Shown: positions 9,842 to 19,432, numbered from the stretch's first letter. The stretch is DNA of 64,000 nucleotides from Flavobacterium ginsengisoli (GCF_029625315.1 NZ_CP121110.1:496001-560000); one strand, 5' to 3'. Program-made: numbers and translations. Notes: generated from the sequence alone by a model not told the origin.

Positions 9842-12769
9842 ATGAATGATAATAAACTTGCCAATTTAGAAAAGCAATTAGAAGGAAAATTATTTTACGA
9901 TCATACCATGCGTCTGCTGTACGCAACAGATGCAAGCGCTTACAAAGAAATGCCTTTGGCTGTAGCTGTTCCGAAAACTAAAGAAGATATCCAGAAAATT
10001 ATTGCTTTTGCAAAAGAAAACAACAGCAGTATCATTCCTCGTGCGGCCGGAACTTCATTAGCTGGGCAAGTCGTTGGAAACGGAATTGTGGTTGATATTT
10101 CGCAAGAATTTACCAAAATTATCTCTGTTAATAAGGATGAAAAATCGGCTTGGGTAGAACCAGGAGTAATTCGCGATGAACTGAATCTTTATTTGAAATC
10201 GTACGGACTTTTTTTCGGACCAGAAACTTCTACCAGTAATCGTTGCATGATTGGCGGAATGGTTGGAAATAATGCTTGTGGAGCACGTTCTGTTGTATAT
10301 GGATCAACGCGCGAACATGTTCTTGAAATAAAAGGTTTTCTGGCAGATGGAAATGAAGTCGTTTTTGGCGCTTTAACAAATGCTGAATTTGAAGATAAAT
10401 GCAACGGAATTAATGTTGTTGGTACATTAGAACAAGCAATTTATGTTCAAGCGAAAGAAATACTTTCATCTGAAAATAATAGAAATTTATTTGAAGCCAA
10501 TTTTCCTAAAAAAACAATTCCAAGAAGAAACACAGGTTACGCTTTGGATTTATTGGCCGATAGTTCGCCTTTTATAGATTTCTCAGAAAAGTTTAATTTC
10601 TGTAAATTGATTGCAGGATCTGAAGGAACTTTGTTTTTTTCGACAGCGGTAAAATTAAATCTAGTTGATGCTTTAAAACCTTTTTCAGCATTGATTTGCG
10701 TTCATTTCGAAAGCATTCATGAATCTTTAAAAGCAAATATTGAAGCATTGAAGTTCAATCCTGATAGTGTAGAATTAATTGACCACTATATTTTAGAATG
10801 CACCAAAGAAAATATAGAACAAAGCAAAAATCGCTTTTTTGTGAAGGGCGATCCTCAGGCTATTTTGGCTGTCGAATTTTTGAGAGATTCGCAAGAAGAA
10901 ATCGAGAAGATTGCAGAAGAGATGGAAGCTTTAATGCGATCTAAAAATCTAGGTTATCATTTCCCAATTGTGTATGGTGAAGACACCAATAAAGTTTGGG
11001 CATTAAGAAAAGCTGGATTAGGCTTATTATCGAATATTCCCGGAGATGCAAAAGCAGTTGCGGTGATTGAAGATACAGCCGTAGACGTAAATGATTTGCC
11101 TGATTTTATAGCAGATTTTAATGCGATTTTAAAAGAAAGAAATTTAAACTGTGTGCATTATGCGCATGCCGCTACTGGCGAATTGCATTTGCGTCCGATT
11201 ATAGATTTAAAAACCAAAGAAGGAACGGCTCTTTTTAGAACTATTGCAACAGATATAGCGCATTTGGTTAAAAAATACAAAGGTTCTTTAAGTGGTGAAC
11301 ATGGTGATGGAAGACTTCGTGGAGAGTTTATTCCGTTGATGCTTGGAGATGAAATTTATCAGCTATTTATTCAGATAAAAAATGTTTGGGATCCGTGGGG
11401 TGTTTTCAATCCTGGAAAAATTGTGAATACGCCACCAATGGATACAAGTCTACGATATAAAGCAGGCCAAGATACGCCAATGCCTGAAACGTATTTTGAT
11501 TTTTCAGATCATAACGGAATTCTTCGTGCCGCCGAAATGTGCAACGGATCTGGAGATTGTCGAAAAACAGAAAAAAGTGGCGGAACAATGTGTCCAAGTT
11601 ATATGGCAACTCGAGACGAAAAACATACGACTCGAGCGCGCGCCAATATGCTTAGAGAGACTATTACAAACTCAACGAAAGCAAATAGGTTTGATGATGA
11701 AAATTTGCTTGACGTTTTGGATTTATGTTTAAGCTGTAAAGGATGCAAATCAGAATGTCCTTCAAATGTGGATATGGCAAAATTGAAAGCCGAAACATTA
11801 CAGCAGTATCAGGATAAAAACGGAGTAAAATTTAGATCTAAACTAATTGGAAATACGCCAAAAATAAATCAATTATTCGCTTCAGCTCCGTGGCTATATA
11901 ATTTATCTGCGAAAGGAATTCTAGGAAATTGGATTAAAAGAGGAACTGGTTTTGCCCTAGAAAGACAATTGCCTTTAATGCATAAAATTACTTTTGCCAA
12001 ATGGATGAAAAGCTATAGCCAAATTGGTGATTTTAATAATGGAATTGTGTATTTGTATAATGATGAATTTCTGAATTATTTTGATGTCGAAATAGGACAA
12101 ACCGCTGTAAAACTTTTAAACAGATTAGGTTATAAGGTTGAGATTCCTAAAATTGGAATAAGCGGAAGAACTTATTTATCAAAAGGAATGCTAAAAGAAG
12201 CACGAGAAATTGCAGAACAAAACACAAAAGACTTTGAAGCAACAATTCCAACTGATGGAATTTTAATCGGAATTGAACCTTCTGCAATACTTTCATTTCG
12301 CGATGAATACCCTGATTTGTGTCGTGGTGATCTCAAAGAAAAAGCAAAACAATTTGCGGCGAAAACTTTTTTAATTGAAGAGTTTTTGGCTAAAGAATTG
12401 GAAGCTAAACGTATTTCTCCTACTAGTTTTACAGAAAAAACAGAAAGAGTGCGTATGCATGGACATTGTTTTCAGAAAAGTTTATCGTCTTTAGCGCCAC
12501 TTAAAAAGATACTTTCATTGCCAAAGAACTATACTGTTTTAAATATCCCGAGTGGTTGTTGCGGAATGGCAGGCTCGTTTGGTTATGAAAAAGAGCATTA
12601 TGATATTTCGATGAAAATTGGTGAATTGGTTTTGTTTCCAACAATTAGGGCAGAAGAAAGTGTTACTTTAATTGCTGCTCCAGGAACAAGTTGCAGACAT
12701 CAAATTGCAGATGGAACAGGACGAAAGGCACAGCATCCTGTGGAAATATTATTTAAGGCTTTGAAATAG
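9842..12769 (+). CDS. FAD/Fe-S 2-hydroxyacid dehydrogenase (YdiJ/D-lactate dehydrogenase type)
   Basis: A 975-residue soluble flavo-iron-sulfur oxidoreductase. The N-terminal PCMH FAD-binding domain (AVPKTKEDIQKIIAFAKEN, then IPRAAGTSLAGQVVGNGIVVD) is followed by the FAD-oxidase C domain ending in GSLSGEHGDGRLRG. Next come two ferredoxin-type cysteine groups (MCNGSGDCRKTEKSGGTMCP and CLSCKGCKSECPSNVD, residues about 560-645). A CCG-type domain ends the protein (GHCFQKSL, PSGCCGMAGSFGYE). This order matches E. coli YdiJ (D-2-hydroxyglutarate dehydrogenase) and fused D-lactate/glycolate dehydrogenases. It stands 151 bases after the kinase/lyase fusion on the same strand. If the fusion degrades hydroxylysine, a D-2-hydroxyglutarate role would fit, but D-lactate is equally possible. 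Confidence 0.85.
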   Translation: MNDNKLANLEKQLEGKLFYDHTMRLLYATDASAYKEMPLAVAVPKTKEDIQKIIAFAKENNSSIIPRAAGTSLAGQVVGNGIVVDISQEFTKIISVNKDEKSAWVEPGVIRDELNLYLKSYGLFFGPETSTSNRCMIGGMVGNNACGARSVVYGSTREHVLEIKGFLADGNEVVFGALTNAEFEDKCNGINVVGTLEQAIYVQAKEILSSENNRNLFEANFPKKTIPRRNTGYALDLLADSSPFIDFSEKFNFCKLIAGSEGTLFFSTAVKLNLVDALKPFSALICVHFESIHESLKANIEALKFNPDSVELIDHYILECTKENIEQSKNRFFVKGDPQAILAVEFLRDSQEEIEKIAEEMEALMRSKNLGYHFPIVYGEDTNKVWALRKAGLGLLSNIPGDAKAVAVIEDTAVDVNDLPDFIADFNAILKERNLNCVHYAHAATGELHLRPIIDLKTKEGTALFRTIATDIAHLVKKYKGSLSGEHGDGRLRGEFIPLMLGDEIYQLFIQIKNVWDPWGVFNPGKIVNTPPMDTSLRYKAGQDTPMPETYFDFSDHNGILRAAEMCNGSGDCRKTEKSGGTMCPSYMATRDEKHTTRARANMLRETITNSTKANRFDDENLLDVLDLCLSCKGCKSECPSNVDMAKLKAETLQQYQDKNGVKFRSKLIGNTPKINQLFASAPWLYNLSAKGILGNWIKRGTGFALERQLPLMHKITFAKWMKSYSQIGDFNNGIVYLYNDEFLNYFDVEIGQTAVKLLNRLGYKVEIPKIGISGRTYLSKGMLKEAREIAEQNTKDFEATIPTDGILIGIEPSAILSFRDEYPDLCRGDLKEKAKQFAAKTFLIEEFLAKELEAKRISPTSFTEKTERVRMHGHCFQKSLSSLAPLKKILSLPKNYTVLNIPSGCCGMAGSFGYEKEHYDISMKIGELVLFPTIRAEESVTLIAAPGTSCRHQIADGTGRKAQHPVEILFKALK

Positions 12770-12854
12770 AGATTTGTTATTATTGTCCCCATATTCTGAA
12801 GAGACGCAATGTGTTAGGTCTTTTTAGCTATACTTTACGTATGAAATCTGTTAT

Positions 12855-12914
12855 ATCTGCAAAATCTGCGAGAGGCATTTTTGACTATTTTTTTCTCTCG
12901 CAGATTTTGCAGAT
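12855..12914. repeat. Perfect 20-bp inverted repeat (hairpin)
   Basis: The left arm (12855-12874, starting ATCTGCAAAATC) and right arm (12895-12914) are exact reverse complements around a 20-nt T-rich loop. Partial pairing continues outside (AAATC on the left, GATTT on the right). It lies between convergent genes ending at 12769 and 12974. It may terminate transcription or be a REP/MITE-like element. Confidence 0.6.
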
Positions 12915-12973
12915 TAAGAGGATTTATATCTAAGTAAAAGACTATTTTAAAAAAAACAATAATTCAAAAAAAA

Positions 12974-14983
12974 TTATAACTTAATATTTATCGTCGTGCC
13001 ATCTTTAATAACTTTATTGATTGCTAGCTTTTTTCCATCAGTTATTTTTAACCTTAGGTTTTTGCCAGCTCTTTCAACTGTAATATCAAAATCGCGTTCA
13101 AAAGCATGAATACCCTTCAGTTTCATAATAGACCAATTTTTAGGAAGACGTGGCGTAAAATCGAAACTGCGCAAACCAGTTGGACGAATTCCGAATAATC
13201 CTTCTGTAAAAATTCTGCAATACAAACCGCTTTCAGCCGAAAGATGACGCTGATCGCCTTCTGGATACGCTTCTACAGGGTATGGAACGTGATCGCCCAA
13301 TAAACGTCGGTTAGAATAATAATGTAAAAAATCAAGTGCTTTATCTGTTTCGCCAGCAGCAAGAACTCCTCTTAAAGCATATAAGGTAGATCGATCCCAA
13401 AATATTTTATCTCCGGCTATACTTGCCAAACCATCTTTAGTCCATAATCTAGGAGAAAATAAAGCATCTATAGTTCCATCTTTTCGATCATAAATTCCCA
13501 TAGTAAGCGGCGTGCAAATCCAAGCTCTTAAAACATCATTTTCTTTATAATATTTGTAGGTTTCAAAACCTTCGACTTTAGCGCCAAAATAGTTTTCAAT
13601 TGCAGTCTTTAATTTCTCAGCTTCGGTTTTATACGTTTTAAGCAGACTTTCATTTTTTCCTAAAACCTTACCTAAATAAATTGCTGAGTTTAATGCATCA
13701 TAATACAGAGAAGAAGTATTGAGGTTGGCTTTTCCAGCTGGTAGACGTCCTTCTAATTCATCAGAATCTGAAGCGACAACTCCCTCAGCATTTATTTTTC
13801 TGTGACAATATTCTAAACACCATTCTATTAATGGCCATAATTGTTTTGCTTCATCTACATTTCCTCTTGAAAGTGCATAACGAGCTGCTCCATAAGCAAT
13901 CATTGCGCCATCACCACGATCTCCTGCGCCCGCCCAAATATCCGTTCCTTCTGCAACAATAGAACTCGGAATCGGTTTGTAGTCTTTGTTCATGAATTTT
14001 GCAAATTGGAGATAAGCATTCAATGAAGCTTGATTTCCATACTCATACCCCAAATAAGGAAAGAACGGACCAACATACTCGGCCTGATCGTTTGCCCAGA
14101 TTGCGGCATAATACGATTCTCCTCCAGGACCGTGCATTGGACCGTTTTTGGTTTCAAAAATACTTTCAGCCGCTCTGATTTTCGCGAAAGCAAATTCAGT
14201 ATTTAAAACTTGATCTGGTGTTTCCAAAATTAATTTGCTCCAAATTTCACGGATTAAGTCAATGCGTTTGTTTTTTTCTTCTTCGGCATTTACAGCAGGA
14301 ACAGATTCGCTTGTTTTAACGCCAGAATAAAAAACAGAAAAAGTAACACTTTCGTTGGGCTTTAGGTTAAAAGTTCCGTCATTAAATAATTGCACCTGAA
14401 TTTTGTAACTGCCTTCTGTTCCTTTTGTAGGATCTGAAGTATAAATCGTATTTGATTTTGGAATTTCTACAATAGAGTTTTTTTCAGAAGTGTTTTTAAT
14501 AGTGTAAATTTCATTGTAACCTGCCAATGCTGTAGAAGGAAAAAATTGTCTAGTAAGTTCAAGAACATTCGTTTTACTTTTAATTAATAATGTTCCGTTA
14601 AGAGTTATCGAGACTGTTTTCTCTCCTGTAATAGGTTTGTAATTTACAGTTACAAGATCAAAAGCATCTTGAGCAAATTGACGTGTAAAACTTGCATGTG
14701 TATTGTTAGGAATAGTTCTGAGCATTGGCCAGATCAAACTTCGAGTAGCATGAAAAGAACCATCTGCCGCTACGCCGTATCTTAAAACGCATGAGATTTT
14801 TTTTCCGCTCATTTCGATATGGTCATCATGCGGAATAGCATTGTTTATTTGCCAAGAAATTGTGCCATCGTTATTAATTTGCCATCGCTGATCGTCTTGA
14901 GAAAATGCAATATTGCTAATAAAAAATAATGCAGTAAGAGTAAGTAAAAAAGGTTTGCGTTTTTTTCCAGAAGATAGCTTCAT
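12974..14983 (-). CDS. Secreted six-hairpin (alpha/alpha)6 glycosidase, family not assigned
   Basis: A 669-residue exported protein. The signal peptide is basic, then hydrophobic (KPFLLTLTALFFISNIAFS). Residues 30-230 look like a beta-rich N-terminal domain. From about 260 the pattern is that of an alpha/alpha-toroid glycosidase: GPGGESYYAAIWANDQAEYVGPFF, AGAGDRGDGAMIAYGAARYAL, SDSDELEGRLPAGKANLNTS, and the late SAESGLYCRIFTEGLFGIRP followed by a beta C-terminal cap. Acidic residues in WANDQAEY, SDSDELEG and YPEGDQRH are catalytic candidates. GH78, GH94/65 and GH127-like proteins share this general plan. I cannot place it in one family. It is transcribed alone, away from its neighbours, and has an unusual repeat in its leader. 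Confidence 0.65.
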   Translation of the reverse strand: MKLSSGKKRKPFLLTLTALFFISNIAFSQDDQRWQINNDGTISWQINNAIPHDDHIEMSGKKISCVLRYGVAADGSFHATRSLIWPMLRTIPNNTHASFTRQFAQDAFDLVTVNYKPITGEKTVSITLNGTLLIKSKTNVLELTRQFFPSTALAGYNEIYTIKNTSEKNSIVEIPKSNTIYTSDPTKGTEGSYKIQVQLFNDGTFNLKPNESVTFSVFYSGVKTSESVPAVNAEEEKNKRIDLIREIWSKLILETPDQVLNTEFAFAKIRAAESIFETKNGPMHGPGGESYYAAIWANDQAEYVGPFFPYLGYEYGNQASLNAYLQFAKFMNKDYKPIPSSIVAEGTDIWAGAGDRGDGAMIAYGAARYALSRGNVDEAKQLWPLIEWCLEYCHRKINAEGVVASDSDELEGRLPAGKANLNTSSLYYDALNSAIYLGKVLGKNESLLKTYKTEAEKLKTAIENYFGAKVEGFETYKYYKENDVLRAWICTPLTMGIYDRKDGTIDALFSPRLWTKDGLASIAGDKIFWDRSTLYALRGVLAAGETDKALDFLHYYSNRRLLGDHVPYPVEAYPEGDQRHLSAESGLYCRIFTEGLFGIRPTGLRSFDFTPRLPKNWSIMKLKGIHAFERDFDITVERAGKNLRLKITDGKKLAINKVIKDGTTINIKL

Positions 14984-15787
14984 TGCGTTTGTTTTTTGTA
15001 TTTGTTGTGTTGTGTGTTGTGTGTTGTGTAGTTTTTTATGCTTTACAGAATAATGCTGTAAGTAGCACAGGTAAATTGTTGACCTCAGAAATGCTCTTTT
15101 TTCGTCTTAGAATGTTAGTGCTGTTTTTTTGCGAGACATTCGGCTCGGTTCTTATGCTTGTTGCGTCAATAATTCATGCTTCTTCGTTTGGTTTTCAAGG
15201 TTAATAATTGAGTTTTTCGTTAGTTTTTTTGTCTTTTATTCTATTTTGTAACCGAAATAAATTGTTTTGAGCTTGTGCAAATTGTTTGGATAAATAGATA
15301 AATGCGAGATCCAAAAGTATAAATGTTCTTAAGTTTTACATACCAGTGCCTACTAGTTTTTTTTAATTGGAGGTAAAAAAGAGAGATGATTTTAAACAAT
15401 CTGAAAAGCAAAGAGGATAATATATACACAGAATGTAAATTGTCTAATTGGAGAATAGGTAACTTAATTTTATTTTCTTCTAATAGTAATTTATTGAAAG
15501 TAATTTCAAATAAATGATTTAGAATTTTGATGCTTGTAAGCATTATTTAATCAAGAAATGGATAATATAGTATCACAAAAAAAAATGGTAAAACTTTTAC
15601 ATTTTTTTTCTTCACCCTATTTTTCGACCATACCAGTTTGCTTTTTACGCTATTGTATTAGGAATAAGCATGTTTTATCTCGTTTATAAATAATGAGATT
15701 AAACAGTTTTTTTTTAGCCCAAAGAATGTCTGTAGAACAACAGTTTGTCTACGAATTGTATAGTCGCAAATATTGATTAATGAATAA
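14984..15787. other. 804-base stretch without a convincing gene
   Basis: This lies upstream of the minus-strand glycosidase and downstream of the AraC gene. At 15004-15030 there is a short tandem GTGTT/TGTGTTG repeat, which falls in the glycosidase 5' leader. Near 15678-15703 ATCTC and GAGAT flank an AT-rich loop and could end the araC transcript. Open frames here (for example the minus-strand frame 15241-15543) have a biased, Leu/Ile/Lys-rich composition with no domain or good start, and I do not call them. Confidence 0.5.
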
Positions 15788-16633
15788 TTACAAATTCAGC
15801 TTTCTATATTGCAAAGGAGAAAGCTGTTTTAATTCTTTAAACTTTCGATTAAAATTGGAAATATTATTGAAGCCGCATAATTCGGCAATTTCCAAAACAG
15901 AGAGTTCCTCATTATTAGATAATAATTTTGCGACTCTCTCAATGCGCACTTCAATTAGAAACTGAAAAAAAGATTTGTTTGTCCGGACTTTAAAATACCG
16001 ACAAAAAGCATTTTTGGTCATACTGGCTATCGAAGCAATTTCATCAAGCGTTATGTTTTTATGAAAGTTAGTCATAACATATTCAAACACAATCTGCATT
16101 CTTTTCCCTTCATTATCAGTTATTTTCTTTTGATATAAATAATTAGAAAGCGGAGTAGTTTCAGATATTGAGAGCCATTTTAGAATATCAAGAAATAATA
16201 TAAATCGTGTATAACTGTCGGCTTTTCGTAACTTCTTAAAATATTTGACTACTTTTTTTGGTGCGTTATGAATGATAAATCCATTTTTGTCGCTTTCTAA
16301 AATAGGATGAATATTTCGGAAAGTAGATAATTCAAAAAAATCTTTCCCAAACGAATTGAAAGTAAAGAATAAAGTTCGCATTACAGAAATTACATTTTCT
16401 TGAACATCGCTTCTAAATACATGGGGCAGATTGCTTCCAATTACCAATATATCGCCCTCGCGATATTGCGAAATAGTATCGCCAGCAAAAACGGCTCCTT
16501 CTCCTTTTTCTATAAAACTAATTTGAATTTCTTCATGCTGGTGCAGTTTATCATAAAATGATACTTCTATATCTTCTTGATAAATAAGGGGATCTTCTCC
16601 AGATTTTGGAATTTTGAATGGAAAAACTTTCAT
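15788..16633 (-). CDS. AraC-family transcriptional regulator of the hydroxyproline/peptide locus
   Basis: A 281-residue regulator. Residues 1-110 form a cupin-like sensor domain (HQHEEIQISFIEKGEGAVFAGD, then GDILVIGSNLPHVF). Residues 180-281 hold the two helix-turn-helix motifs of AraC proteins (NITLDEIASIASMTKNAFCR and LSVLEIAELCGFNNISNFNR, then FKELKQLSPLQYR). It is divergent from the hydroxyproline operon across a 179-base region. Tandem repeats exactly 21 bp apart occur at that promoter and at three others downstream, the spacing expected for a dimer of an AraC-type activator. I infer that it binds these and responds to hydroxyproline or a pathway intermediate. Effector and sign of control are not shown by the sequence. 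Confidence 0.9.
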   Translation of the reverse strand: MKVFPFKIPKSGEDPLIYQEDIEVSFYDKLHQHEEIQISFIEKGEGAVFAGDTISQYREGDILVIGSNLPHVFRSDVQENVISVMRTLFFTFNSFGKDFFELSTFRNIHPILESDKNGFIIHNAPKKVVKYFKKLRKADSYTRFILFLDILKWLSISETTPLSNYLYQKKITDNEGKRMQIVFEYVMTNFHKNITLDEIASIASMTKNAFCRYFKVRTNKSFFQFLIEVRIERVAKLLSNNEELSVLEIAELCGFNNISNFNRKFKELKQLSPLQYRKLNL

Positions 16634-16725
16634 ATAGTGGTTAGTTAGTTACTATCAAATATATTGTATTTGATCAAAAAAATGATGCTATAATGTTCTG
16701 TTTTTTGACATTTGTCATTATATAG

Positions 16726-16790
16726 GGTAATATAATATCATTTTGTGGTAATTTTTGAAGGCTTAGCTCTGTCGTTTCTAGATAATTTTG
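16726..16790 (+). promoter_or_regulatory. Predicted AraC-type operator and promoter of the hydroxyproline operon
   Basis: Repeats GGTAATATAATATCA at 16726 and GGTAATTTTTG at 16747 are 21 bp apart. A perfect Bacteroidota -7 box TAATTTTG (TAnnTTTG) is at 16783-16790, 36 bp from the start of the proximal repeat and 22 bases before the first ATG. No good -33 TTG is seen, which fits an activator-dependent promoter. Confidence 0.75.
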
Positions 16791-16812
16791 GCTTAAATAA
16801 AAAATTAAAATT

Positions 16813-17727
16813 ATGAGCATTGAATGGAATGGCGTGATGCCGGCGGTAACTACAAAATTTACTGCAGATGATAAATTAGACTTCAAAATGTTTGAAGTTA
16901 ATATGAAGGCACAATTAGATGCTGGGGTGTCAGGGATTATTTTAGGAGGCACTTTGGGTGAAGCCAGTACACTTTTGGAAGAGGAAAAAAGAGAATTAGT
17001 ACAACATACCGTTTCACTTACAGAAAATAAAGTGCCTGTAATAATGAATATTGCAGAGCAAACTACAAAGGGAGCCATTTTAGCGGCTAATAAAGCAGAG
17101 CAAGATGGAGCAAAAGGATTAATGATGCTTCCTCCAATGCGTTACAAAGCATCTGATTTTGAAACGGTTGCTTTTTATAGTGAAGTGGCAAAAAGTACAA
17201 AACTTCCTATTATGGTTTACAACAATCCAGTTGATTATAAAATCGAAGTTTCTTTAGATATGTTTGAAGAGTTATTAAAATTTGATAATATTCAAGCAGT
17301 AAAAGAATCTACAAGAGATATTTCTAATGTTACAAGAATGATTAACCGATTTGGGGATCGTTTAAAAATACTATCTGGAGTGGACACATTAGCATTAGAA
17401 AGTTTATTAATGGGCTCTGATGGATGGGTTTCTGGATTAGTTTGTGCTTTTCCTGCAGAAACAGTAGCCATTTATAAATTGGCTAAAGCCGGAAGAATCG
17501 ATGAAGCTCTAAAAATTTACAGATGGTTTTTGCCTTTGTTAGAATTGGATATTAATTCATTTTTAGTTCAAAATATAAAATTAGCAGAAGTAGCAACAGG
17601 AATTGGAACTGAAAATGTCCGTGCTCCAAGATTGCCATTGCAAGGGGCAGAAAGAGAAAGAGTTCTTGCCATTATTGCCGAAGGACTAAGAACAAGACCA
17701 ACTTTGCCAGATTACAAAAATTTATAG
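16813..17727 (+). CDS. DapA-family 1-pyrroline-4-hydroxy-2-carboxylate deaminase (probable)
   Basis: A 304-residue TIM-barrel protein of the dihydrodipicolinate synthase/N-acetylneuraminate lyase family. Visible are the GGTLGEASTLLEEEK loop, the Tyr of MVYNNPVDYK and the Schiff-base Lys in IQAVKESTRDIS (about residue 162). By family alone it could be a DHDPS or aldolase. Its neighbours are a hydroxyproline epimerase, a D-hydroxyproline oxidase and a semialdehyde dehydrogenase. Together they point to the step that deaminates pyrroline-4-hydroxy-2-carboxylate to 2-oxoglutarate semialdehyde. It is the first gene of the operon, and a 122-base gap with a strong hairpin follows. Confidence 0.85.
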   Translation: MSIEWNGVMPAVTTKFTADDKLDFKMFEVNMKAQLDAGVSGIILGGTLGEASTLLEEEKRELVQHTVSLTENKVPVIMNIAEQTTKGAILAANKAEQDGAKGLMMLPPMRYKASDFETVAFYSEVAKSTKLPIMVYNNPVDYKIEVSLDMFEELLKFDNIQAVKESTRDISNVTRMINRFGDRLKILSGVDTLALESLLMGSDGWVSGLVCAFPAETVAIYKLAKAGRIDEALKIYRWFLPLLELDINSFLVQNIKLAEVATGIGTENVRAPRLPLQGAERERVLAIIAEGLRTRPTLPDYKNL

Positions 17728-17761
17728 CATCTTATTGCCAAGATTGGCTCTTTTGGTTATC

Positions 17762-17801
17762 AGTCTCAGTGAGAATTGTTAGGGAATTCTTTACTGAGAC
17801 T
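17762..17801 (+). promoter_or_regulatory. Strong hairpin inside the hydroxyproline operon
   Basis: AGTCTCAGT (17762-17770) pairs with ACTGAGACT (17793-17801), and inside it AGAATT pairs with AATTCT around the loop GTTAGGG. No T-run follows. It sits in the only large gap of the operon, so mRNA processing, stability control or attenuation between gene 1 and the rest is possible. Confidence 0.55.
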
Positions 17802-17849
17802 ATAACTAAGAACTGTGACTTCAATACATTTCATTTATTAGACAAAAAC

Positions 17850-19432
17850 ATGATTACAGGAAAAAATTATATAGGAAGCCAGCTAAAAGCGAGCGGTTCA
17901 AAAATATTAAAAACGTTTAATCCGTTATTGAACAAAGAAAATCCTTGGGTTTTTACAGAAGCAACTCAGGATGAAATTGAGGAAGCAGTTACTTTAGCTA
18001 ATCAAGCATTTTCGAGTTATAAAAAATATTCAGGAATTGAAAAAGCTAAATTCTTAAACGCAATTGCTGATGAAATTTTAGCTTTGGGAGATACTCTTTT
18101 AGAACAATACTGTACCGAATCGGGTTATCCGAGAGGCAGGGCGGAAGGTGAACGCGGTCGAATGATCGGTCAATTAAGAGCCTTTGCCGAAATGCTTACA
18201 GAAGGAAATTGGGTTCAAGCAACAATAGATACTGCAATAATTGACAGACAACCTGCACCAAAAGAAGATTTGCGCAAAATGTTAGTTCCTCTAGGACCAA
18301 TTGTGGTTTTCGGGTCGAGTAACTTTCCTTTTGCATTCTCTACAAGCGGAGGAGACACAGCTTCGGCTTTGGCTGCGGGTTGTCCGGTTATTGTAAAAAG
18401 CCATTCCATGCATATAGGAACAGGCGAAATGGTCGCTTCGGCTATTATAAAAGCGGCTCAGAAAACCAATATGCCCGAAGGCGTTTTTTCTAATCTTATA
18501 GGAGACGGAAGAACACTCGGAACGAGTTTGGTAAAACATCCGTTAATAAAAGGTGTTGGTTTTACAGGAAGTATAAAAGGTGGCCGTGCTTTATGCGATT
18601 TGGCTGCACAGCGTCCAGAGCCAATTCCGGTATTTGCCGAAATGGGAAGTATAAATCCTGTAGTGCTTTTGCCTAATGCATTGAAAAAAACAGTCAAAAA
18701 TGGGCAACAGCTTATGCAAATTCGATCACTTTAGGAGCGGGGCAATTTTGTACCAATCCAGGATTATTATTAGCTTTAAGAGGTGAAGAATTAAAAGAAT
18801 TTGAAGAGAACCTAAATCAAGCCATTGAAAAAACTCAGCCTGGCTGTATGTTGCATCCTTCTATTTATGCTGATTTTAATAACGGAATTTCAAAAATAGA
18901 AGAACATAACGGGATTTCGAAAATCGCTCAGTTTAAAGGAGAAACAATTCCAAATCATGGCATTCCAACAGTTTTAAAGGTTAATGGAAAAAAGTTTTTA
19001 GAGAATAAAATATTGCATAACGAAGTTTTTGGTCCATTTTCTATTTTAATTGAATGTGAAAATGAGACGGAATTAATAGAAGTTATTTCTAAACTGGAAG
19101 GACAGCTGACAGGAACAATTATAAGTGAAGAGAACGAAATTGACAAGCACAAAGGAATAATTGCCGCTTTACAGAATCGCGTAGGTCGCTTAATATACAA
19201 TGGCGTGCCAACAGGAGTTGAGGTTTGCGCTTCTATGCTTCACGGCGGACCTTATCCTGCATCGTCAGATTCACGTTATACTGCCGTAGGAATACACGCG
19301 GTTTACAGATGGGTTAGACCATTAAGTTATCAGAATTGGCCAAACGAATTGCTGCCTGCTGAATTGCAAAATGAGAATCCATTACAAATTGTTCGTACAA
19401 TAAATAATAAACTAACACTATCTCAAATATAA
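17850..19432 (+). CDS. 2-oxoglutarate semialdehyde (2,5-dioxovalerate) dehydrogenase, one apparent frameshift
   Basis: NAD(P)-dependent aldehyde dehydrogenase that would oxidise 2-oxoglutarate semialdehyde to 2-oxoglutarate, the last step of hydroxyproline breakdown. It starts MITGKNYIGSQLKASG, typical of this subfamily. A GTG start at 17769 would add 27 residues without family support. Visible motifs are FGSSNFPFAFSTSGGDTASALAAGCPV, the catalytic Glu in VFAEMGSINPV and the catalytic Cys in LGAGQFCTNPG. One A is missing from the A7 run at 18684-18690. Adding it gives ALKKNSQKWATAYANS and a 527-residue protein, the usual length. The next gene starts 2 bases after the stop. Confidence 0.9.

Noticed and set aside
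14983..15204. 73-codon plus-strand frame with a hydrophobic start
   Set aside because: It arises from the GTGTT repeat in the leader of the opposite gene and shows no protein-like remainder.
15241..15543. 100-codon minus-strand frame
   Set aside because: Composition is biased to Leu, Ile and Lys, with no domain and no good start context; it is likely a chance frame in AT-rich DNA.
17769..17849. GTG start for the semialdehyde dehydrogenase
   Set aside because: The extra 27 residues lie on the intra-operon hairpin and lack family similarity; the ATG at 17850 begins the conserved MITGKNYIG.
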